Assembly: GCA_035654835.1 (NCBI GenBank)
Contig: DASRVZ010000015.1
Coordinates: 1-13,185, forward strand
Direction: 5' to 3'
Length of the DNA: 13,185 bases
Source of the DNA: UBA4719 sp035654835
GTDB taxonomy: Bacteria; Actinomycetota; Actinomycetes; Actinomycetales; Dermatophilaceae
In this document: positions 6,561 to 11,360 of the stretch, piece after piece
How the letters are laid out: each line of letters opens with the position of its first letter
Numbering within the stretch: position 1 is the stretch's first letter
The notes under the pieces: model-generated
Database searches by the model: none
What the model saw: the letters and a program-made list of their open reading frames with translations, nothing else
Told to the model about the DNA's origin: nothing
Position numbers and translations under genes: made by a program

Positions 6561-7681
6561 TCCGCCAGCCCGGCGGCGACCATGCGACCTTCAACCAGAA
6601 TGTTCCTGGCGGCGTTCAGATCCCGATCGTGGGTGATGCCACACTGCGTGCAGGTCCAGGACCTGACCGCCAGGGGTTTCTTGCCTGAGTTGAACCCACA
6701 CACCGAGCACAGCCGGCTCGAGGGGAACCAGCGACTGACCCGCACCACCGTCCGGTGGCAACGCAACGCCTTCTCCTCCAACAACCGCACCAGTGTCGAC
6801 CAGCCAGCATCGGCCACCGACTTCGCCAGCCGGGTCCGGGCCAAGCCGGACACGGCCAGGTCCTCCACATAGATCGCTTGGTTATCGCGAACGATGCGGT
6901 GGGCCAGCTTGTGATGGGCGTCCAGGCAGGTTTCCCGGACCTTGCGATGCTGGACAGCGACCCGGCGCACCGCCTTGGCACGCCGCTTCGATCCCTTCGT
7001 CTTCCTGGCCAGTGACTTCTGTGCCCTCGCCAACGCCCTCGCCTTCCGACGCAGGTAGCGAGGGTTCTGAACGACCTCACCAGTGGACAAGACGGCGAGG
7101 CTCGCCAGGCCAAGGTCGATCCCGACCTCGTTGGTGCTCTGGGGTAGCGGTGTGTCTGCCACCTCGACCACAAACGAGGCGTAGTACCGCCCGTCCGCCT
7201 CCCTGATCACCGTCACGCTCGACGGCACAGAAGGCAGGACACGCGACCACACCAGGCGAACATCCCCGACCTTCGCCACCCGCACCCCGCCGATGGTGAC
7301 CCCGAAGCCGTTGCGGGTCAGCCGGATCGACTGTCGGTTGTCCTTGCGAGACCGGAGCCTGGGGTGCCCCACCTTGCAGCCCTTACGCGCACCGGAAAGG
7401 GAGTCGAACCAGTTCCGGTACGCACGGCGCGCGTCCTGGCACGCTTGAACCAAAGCAACTGACGCGACCTCACCTAGCCACTGCCGCTGCGGTGTCGTCT
7501 TGGCCAAGGTCACGACCTTGCGCTGCACCTGCGTGTCGCTGATCTTCTCACCGGCCGCATGAGCGTCCTGACGGGCACGAAGCACATCGTTGAACACCAC
7601 CCGGGCGCAACCAAACGTCCGAGCAAGCAACACAGCCTGGCCAGGAGTGGGGTAAGCGCGGTAACGGTAACGAACGAGCAC
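6473..7681 (-). CDS. tnpB: TnpB RNA-guided endonuclease (IS200/IS605 accessory protein)
   Basis: 402 residues, full length for the family. Start GTG at 7681 with the usual RYRYRAYPTPGQ N-terminus. The RuvC catalytic triad appears intact: D189 (VGIDLGLASL), E273 (IYVEDLAVSGL) and D354 (THDRDLNAARN). A zinc finger has C325/C328 (CSVCG) and C344/C347 (CTQCG). The N-terminal half has the helix-turn-helix-like and wedge region. TnpB proteins cut DNA next to a short TAM using a reRNA made from the element's right end, and help retain the element; they are ancestors of Cas12. With an intact triad this is predicted to be an active nuclease, unlike nuclease-dead TldR regulators. It is inserted between menG and menJ in the same direction, so its transcription could run into menJ. 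No clear Shine-Dalgarno is seen. Confidence 0.95.
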   Translation of the reverse strand: MLVRYRYRAYPTPGQAVLLARTFGCARVVFNDVLRARQDAHAAGEKISDTQVQRKVVTLAKTTPQRQWLGEVASVALVQACQDARRAYRNWFDSLSGARKGCKVGHPRLRSRKDNRQSIRLTRNGFGVTIGGVRVAKVGDVRLVWSRVLPSVPSSVTVIREADGRYYASFVVEVADTPLPQSTNEVGIDLGLASLAVLSTGEVVQNPRYLRRKARALARAQKSLARKTKGSKRRAKAVRRVAVQHRKVRETCLDAHHKLAHRIVRDNQAIYVEDLAVSGLARTRLAKSVADAGWSTLVRLLEEKALRCHRTVVRVSRWFPSSRLCSVCGFNSGKKPLAVRSWTCTQCGITHDRDLNAARNILVEGRMVAAGLAETLNARGGGVRLGLVPAAACEARTHQGAS

Positions 7682-7754
7682 CCACTGAACGTAACGTCGC
7701 GCACCGACATTGACCCACTGCTGTCCGTGTCAACGCCCCACCTCAAACAGCTAT

Positions 7755-7774
7755 CCCGGACCTGAAGTACCGGG
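7755..7774 (-). repeat. left-end hairpin of the TnpB element
   Basis: On the minus strand CCCGG-TACTTCAGGT-CCGGG forms a 5-bp GC stem. A bulged T is followed by three more possible pairs (ACT with GGT, one G-U) around a short loop. The stem has the same CCCGG/CCGGG sequence as the right-end hairpin. It is 28 bp from the menG stop and marks the left side of the element. Confidence 0.6.
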
Positions 7775-7802
7775 CTTGCGCCGCCCAAATACGCGGTCAG
7801 AC

Positions 7803-8498
7803 CTAAGCCGGTTTGGTGGCCCTGTGCAGGGCGACGATGCCGCCGGACAGGTTGCGCCAGGCCACGTCCTGCCACCCCGCAGCGGTGATCAGACGCGCCA
7901 TACCTGCCTGGTCCGGCCATGCCTGGATCGACTCCGCCAGGTAGACGTAGGAGTCGGGGTTGGAGCTGACTTTGCGCGCGATGGACGGCAGGGCACCCAT
8001 CAGGTACGTGGAGTAGACCGTTCGGAACACCTTGATGCTGGGGTGGCTGAACTCGCAGATGACCAGCGAGCCCCCCGGTTTGGTGACGCGCAGGAACTCC
8101 TCGAGCGCCGCACTGGTCCCCACGACGTTGCGCAGGCCGAACGACATCGTGACCGCGTCGAAGGAGTCGTCGGCGAACGGCAACCTGAGAGCATCCGCAG
8201 CGGTGAAGGCCAGGTCCGGTCGGCGTCGGTTGCCGACCCGCAGCATCCCCAGTGAGAAATCGGCTGGCACAACGTGCACACCGGCGTCCGCAAAGGGCTC
8301 GCTGCTCGTGCCGGTTCCGGCCGCAATGTCCAGGACCGTGTCGCCACCTTTGGCACCGACCGCCTCGCGTACGAGCTTGCGCCACCGGCGATCCTGACCC
8401 AGGGACAGGACGTCGTTGGTCAGGTCGTACTTCGCGGCGACGTCATCGAACATCGCCGCAACGTCCTGGGGTCGCTTGTCGAGGCTGGCGCGGGTCAT
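7803..8498 (-). CDS. menG: demethylmenaquinone methyltransferase
   Basis: SAM-dependent C-methyltransferase of the UbiE/MenG family, which performs the last step of menaquinone synthesis (demethylmenaquinone to menaquinone). 231 residues. The SAM-binding motif is VLDIAAGTGTSSEPFADAG at about 55-73, followed by PADFSLGML and the UbiE signature SFGLRNV at 119-125. The N-terminal VAAMFDDVAAKYDLTNDVLS is typical. ATG 8498 was chosen because GAGG lies 8 nt upstream and the protein begins as relatives do; an in-frame ATG at 8519 adds only seven residues. The frame remains open to 9137, but that part is antisense to menF. It diverges from menF, and the TnpB element begins within about 25 bp after its stop. 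Confidence 0.95.
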   Translation of the reverse strand: MTRASLDKRPQDVAAMFDDVAAKYDLTNDVLSLGQDRRWRKLVREAVGAKGGDTVLDIAAGTGTSSEPFADAGVHVVPADFSLGMLRVGNRRRPDLAFTAADALRLPFADDSFDAVTMSFGLRNVVGTSAALEEFLRVTKPGGSLVICEFSHPSIKVFRTVYSTYLMGALPSIARKVSSNPDSYVYLAESIQAWPDQAGMARLITAAGWQDVAWRNLSGGIVALHRATKPA

Positions 8499-8545
8499 GG
8501 CCCCATCCTCGCTGATCATGGTTCCCGTCACCACGGCAGCGGTCG

Positions 8546-8551
8546 TAGGCT
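8546..8551 (+). promoter_or_regulatory. possible menF -10 box for a leaderless start
   Basis: TAGGCT fits the TANNNT -10 pattern and ends 8 bp before an in-frame GTG at 8560, so transcription would begin at or just before that codon. No good -35 is visible. It lies in the menG/menF divergent gap. Motif-based only. Confidence 0.3.
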
Positions 8552-8559
8552 TACTCGCC

Positions 8560-9867
8560 GTGACCTCCTTGCCGCAACCCGAGCAGGACCGCCCCGGGTC
8601 GCCGGCTGCATCCGTGCCGGCCATCGTGGCCCGCACCGTGGAGATCGACGACCCAGGTGCCTTGTTGTCGCTGCTTCCGGGGAGCCTCTCCCCCGAACGG
8701 GTCTCCACGTGGGTCCGCCGCGGCGAGGGACTGGTCGGCTGGGGCCGTGCGGCGGAGTTCCGGGCCGGCGGGGCGGGTCGGTTTGCCGAGGCGCAGGCAT
8801 GGTGGAAGTCAGTGATCGAGCGCGCCGTCGTACGCGACGACCTGAGCCTGCCGGGCACCGGGCCAGTGGCTTTCGGCTCCATCGCCTTCTCCGCGGACTC
8901 CCCCGCTGGTGCTGTTCTGGTCGTGCCTGAGGTCCTTGTGGGGCACAGGGGTTCGCGATGGTGGCTGACGACGATCGGAGTCGACTCACATCTGCCGAGC
9001 ACGCTGATCCCGTCTGCATCCCCGCCCCCGGCGCCCCCCGAGGACGTGGCCTTCGCGGACGGTGCTCTCTCAGGGGCACAGTGGTCGGCCGTCGTGGCAC
9101 GCGCCGTCGAACGCATCAGCGCCGGCGAGATGGACAAGGTGGTCCTGGCTCGCGACCTCGAGGTGGACGCCCGTTCGGCAATCGACCCGCGTTGGCTTCT
9201 GCATCGCCTGGCCGAGCGCTACGACAACACGTGGGTATTCGCGGTCGATGGCCTCGTCGGTGCCACGCCCGAGATGCTCGTGAAGCTGGAGAAAGGCCTG
9301 GTCACCTCACGTGTGCTGGCCGGCACCATCCGTCGCACCGGGGATGACGAGCGCGACCTCGCGCTCGCCGCCTCGCTCGCCAGGTCATCCAAGGACCTCG
9401 AGGAGCACGAGTACGCCGTTCGATCCGTCGCGGAGGCTCTGGCACCCCACTGTTCGTCGGTCAACGTCCCCGAGTCGCCCTTCGTCCTGCATCTGTCCAA
9501 CGTCATGCATCTGGCGACCGACGTAGCCGGCGTCCTGACCGACCACTCGACGTCGCTTGCGCTGGCCGCTTCGCTGCACCCGTCCGCCGCCGTCTGCGGG
9601 ACCCCGACCCGCGTGGCAGATGCGGCGATCCGCGAGCTCGAGCAGATGGACCGTGGACGTTATGCCGGACCCGTGGGCTGGATAGATGCAGCTGGTGATG
9701 GCGAGTGGGGAATTGCGTTGCGGTGCGGTGTCCTTGACAGCGTCGACCCGAGTCGGATGCGGCTGTTCGCCGGCTGCGGCATCGTCGCGGGGTCCGACCC
9801 GGACTCAGAGCTGGCGGAGTCCGACGCCAAGTTCGTGCCCATGCGGGACGCTCTGACTGCTGGCTGA
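8560..9867 (+). CDS. menF: isochorismate synthase
   Basis: Chorismate-using enzyme that makes isochorismate, the first committed step of menaquinone synthesis. 435 residues from the GTG at 8560. The C-terminal chorismate-binding domain is complete: GEMDKVVLARD (K193, the likely general base), SRVLAGTIRRTGDD near 250-263, KDLEEHEYAVRSV near 279-290, SLHPSAAVCGTP near 338-348, GPVGWIDAAGDGEWGIALR near 370-388 and the Mg-binding ELAESDAKF near 417-425. Start choice: the frame is open from 8416, and an ATG at 8518 lies only 19 bp from the menG start. The stretch before 8560 includes a rare TTA codon (8551) and no Shine-Dalgarno. A GTG at 8614 is a shorter option, since conserved sequence begins there. 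Relatives making salicylate differ only subtly; the context favours menaquinone. Confidence 0.93.
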   Translation: MTSLPQPEQDRPGSPAASVPAIVARTVEIDDPGALLSLLPGSLSPERVSTWVRRGEGLVGWGRAAEFRAGGAGRFAEAQAWWKSVIERAVVRDDLSLPGTGPVAFGSIAFSADSPAGAVLVVPEVLVGHRGSRWWLTTIGVDSHLPSTLIPSASPPPAPPEDVAFADGALSGAQWSAVVARAVERISAGEMDKVVLARDLEVDARSAIDPRWLLHRLAERYDNTWVFAVDGLVGATPEMLVKLEKGLVTSRVLAGTIRRTGDDERDLALAASLARSSKDLEEHEYAVRSVAEALAPHCSSVNVPESPFVLHLSNVMHLATDVAGVLTDHSTSLALAASLHPSAAVCGTPTRVADAAIRELEQMDRGRYAGPVGWIDAAGDGEWGIALRCGVLDSVDPSRMRLFAGCGIVAGSDPDSELAESDAKFVPMRDALTAG

Positions 9868-9950
9868 GTCGATCGGTCACCGGTCAGCGCGACGTCGCTC
9901 GTCCAGGCAAATCGGTTGCGCTGGAACGCCCTTCCCGCGAGGCTCGCCAC

Positions 9951-11210
9951 ATGACTGTCTCCATCGTGCCCCTCACCCCCTCGGACGGACAGCGGCTCCT
10001 GGATGTCGACATGGCCGCGTTCTTCTTCGACCCGACGGCCCATCCGGTCGATGTCGTCACGAGCCACTTCGACTGGACGCGCACGTTCGGCGCGACCCGC
10101 GAGGGCAGCGATGACCTGATAGGCGTCTACACGTCATACGACATGGCGGTGACCGCGCCCGGGCCGTTGGCCGCCCTGACCCGGGTTCCCATGGCCGGGC
10201 TGTCATGGGTTTCCGTGCACCCTGACCATCGTCGCCGTGGGGTCCTGCGCGAGATGATGGCCCACCACTTTGCCCGGCTGCATGAGGAGGGCTCAGCCCT
10301 GAGCGGGTTACATGCGGCCGAGGTCCCCATCTACGGCCGGTTCGGGTACGGCATCTGCTCGGTCGAGCTGGAGCTGGAGCTGGAGCGCGGCGCCGTCTTC
10401 ACCGCTCCTGCGCTGGACGATGCTGCGAGCCGGGTCACGACCCGATTCGTCGCGGCGGACTCCGGCGACGCGGCACGGGTCGTCCATAACCTCCACCTCC
10501 GTTGCGCCGAGACCGCGTTGGGCGCGGTCAGCCGGCCGGAGCATCTGGCCCGACCGCTGTTCGCCGACCTCCCGTTGACCCGACAGGGACGCGAGCCGTG
10601 GCAAGTGCTCCTTGCCCACGTCGACGGTGAAGCCGCCGGTTACGCGGTGTTCAGTCGCCAGCCGAAGTGGGAGGGCTACCGGGCCAAAGGAACGGTCGCG
10701 GTTCGCGAGCTGGCGTCCGCCAATCCAGCGACGTTGCTGGCCCTTGCCCGACGGCTGGTGGACTTCGACCTGACCGCAACGACCACGATCAACGGCCGCG
10801 GGATCGATGACCCCATCGTGTGGTGGGCCGGCGGTCCGCGCGCCCTGGGCGTCACAACAGTCGACTCGTTGTGGCTGAGGCTGATCGACGTCGACGCAGC
10901 CCTGACCGCGCGCGGATACTCAAGTCCCTGCGATGTCGTGCTGGATGTTGTGGACCCCATCTGCCCCTGGAACCAGCGAGCATGGCGTCTGCGGGTTGAC
11001 GATCAGGGTGTGGCGACATGCCAGCGCACCGGGGACGAGGCCGACGTGCGACTGCCTGTCCAGGCGCTGGGCGCCGCCTACCTGGGATCCAGAAGCATTG
11101 CCTCGCAGGCACACCAAGGTCTGGTCACCGAGCTGACGCCTGGGACGCTGCGCCTGCTATCACGGGCCATGAGCTGCGACCGCGAGCCCGTGGGAGCCAC
11201 CGACTTCTAG
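9951..11210 (+). CDS. Eis-like GNAT family N-acetyltransferase with C-terminal SCP2-type domain
   Basis: 419 residues with the layout of Eis (enhanced intracellular survival) acetyltransferases: an N-terminal GNAT domain, a second GNAT-like domain and a C-terminal sterol-carrier-protein-like domain. The acetyl-CoA loop is VSVHPDHRRRGVLREMM (87-103). The conserved IYGRFGYG (127-134) holds the likely acid Tyr128. The chain ends in Phe (TDF), as in Eis proteins where the terminal carboxylate acts as the base. Mycobacterial Eis acetylates aminoglycosides at several amines and also proteins; the substrate of this one cannot be read from sequence. GAGG lies 8 nt before the ATG. It follows menF after 83 bp that show no terminator or promoter I could recognise, so co-transcription is possible. 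Three GAGCTG units (10365-10382) encode an ELELEL run. Confidence 0.87.
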   Translation: MTVSIVPLTPSDGQRLLDVDMAAFFFDPTAHPVDVVTSHFDWTRTFGATREGSDDLIGVYTSYDMAVTAPGPLAALTRVPMAGLSWVSVHPDHRRRGVLREMMAHHFARLHEEGSALSGLHAAEVPIYGRFGYGICSVELELELERGAVFTAPALDDAASRVTTRFVAADSGDAARVVHNLHLRCAETALGAVSRPEHLARPLFADLPLTRQGREPWQVLLAHVDGEAAGYAVFSRQPKWEGYRAKGTVAVRELASANPATLLALARRLVDFDLTATTTINGRGIDDPIVWWAGGPRALGVTTVDSLWLRLIDVDAALTARGYSSPCDVVLDVVDPICPWNQRAWRLRVDDQGVATCQRTGDEADVRLPVQALGAAYLGSRSIASQAHQGLVTELTPGTLRLLSRAMSCDREPVGATDF

Positions 11211-11244
11211 CGCAAGCTGTCCGCGGCCGCCTGCGCGACGCTGT

Positions 11245-11284
11245 TGGGGTGGGCCTTTGGCGACTGGGTTGGGCCTTCTGCGAC
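11245..11284 (+). repeat. 20-bp tandem repeat upstream of the promoter
   Basis: Two adjacent 20-bp copies, TGGGGTGGGCCTTTGGCGAC and TGGGTTGGGCCTTCTGCGAC, match at 17 of 20 positions. The second ends one base before the -35 box. This could be a binding site for a regulator contacting polymerase, or a chance local duplication. Confidence 0.6.
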
Positions 11285-11285
11285 C

Positions 11286-11314
11286 TTGACGATGTCAGGC
11301 GATGCAGATACGAT
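11286..11314 (+). promoter_or_regulatory. sigma70-type promoter of the DUF222-HNH gene
   Basis: TTGACG (11286-11291), exactly 17 bp, then TACGAT (11309-11314). The -35 matches 5 of 6 consensus bases; the -10 matches 4 of 6 and fits TANNNT. The start site is predicted near 11321, leaving a leader of about 40 nt with a good Shine-Dalgarno. Confidence 0.65.
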
Positions 11315-11330
11315 TAGCACACTTGTTCGA
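11315..11330 (+). promoter_or_regulatory. probable LexA/SOS box
   Basis: TAGCAC-ACTT-GTTCGA matches the actinobacterial/Gram-positive SOS consensus TCGAAC-N4-GTTCGA at 10 of 12 positions: the right arm is perfect and the left arm 4 of 6. It begins directly after the -10 box and covers the predicted start of transcription, an ideal repression site. Several 13E12-family genes of Mycobacterium tuberculosis are known to carry SOS boxes, and the gene downstream here is of that family. DNA-damage induction is therefore inferred. Confidence 0.6.
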
Positions 11331-11360
11331 ATCAATCAATGATCTCAGGGGGTGGCAGAC

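Larger units (their letters stand above)
6427..7790 (-). mobile_element. tnpA-less IS200/IS605-type (IS1341-like) element carrying tnpB
   Basis: A single-gene element with tnpB and imperfect hairpins at both ends: right end 6437-6456, left end 7755-7774. Both have CCCGG/CCGGG stems. Subterminal hairpins in place of terminal inverted repeats are the hallmark of this group. The right-end sequence (TTGACATCCTCCCGG on the plus strand) is a familiar right-end form of such elements, so the right boundary is placed at about 6427. The left boundary is not resolved (about 7780-7800); the menG stop is at 7803. No Y1 transposase (tnpA) is present, so movement would need one supplied in trans. An exact TTGACA lies upstream of tnpB (7728-7733, minus) but has no good -10 partner. 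Confidence 0.75.
11211..11360 (+). promoter_or_regulatory. intergenic control region of the DUF222-HNH gene
   Basis: 150 bp between the Eis-like gene and the HNH gene. In order it holds a short GC-rich inverted segment just after the stop (no T-run, so not a clear terminator), a 20-bp tandem repeat (11245-11284), a promoter (11286-11314), a LexA-like operator (11315-11330) and a Shine-Dalgarno AGGGGG (11347-11352) 8 nt before the ATG. Confidence 0.6.

Noticed and set aside
6473..7681. Nuclease-dead TldR-type regulator controlling the nearby promoter
   Set aside because: The three RuvC acidic residues and the zinc-finger cysteines are intact and the protein is full length, so an ordinary TnpB is more likely.
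7510..8385. Minus-strand open frame spanning the tnpB start, element end and menG
   Set aside because: It crosses two real genes in another frame, has low-complexity Arg/Gly content and no homology I can recognise.
8416..8517. N-terminal extension of menF back to 8416
   Set aside because: It would overlap the menG coding region in antisense and adds sequence not typical of isochorismate synthases.
8499..9137. N-terminal extension of menG to 9137
   Set aside because: The added ~210 residues are antisense to menF and Ser/Thr/Arg-rich. The family begins near ATG 8498, which has its own Shine-Dalgarno.
9868..9950. Terminator between menF and the Eis-like gene
   Set aside because: Short palindromes such as GCGACGTCGC occur, but there is no extended stem with a following T-run.
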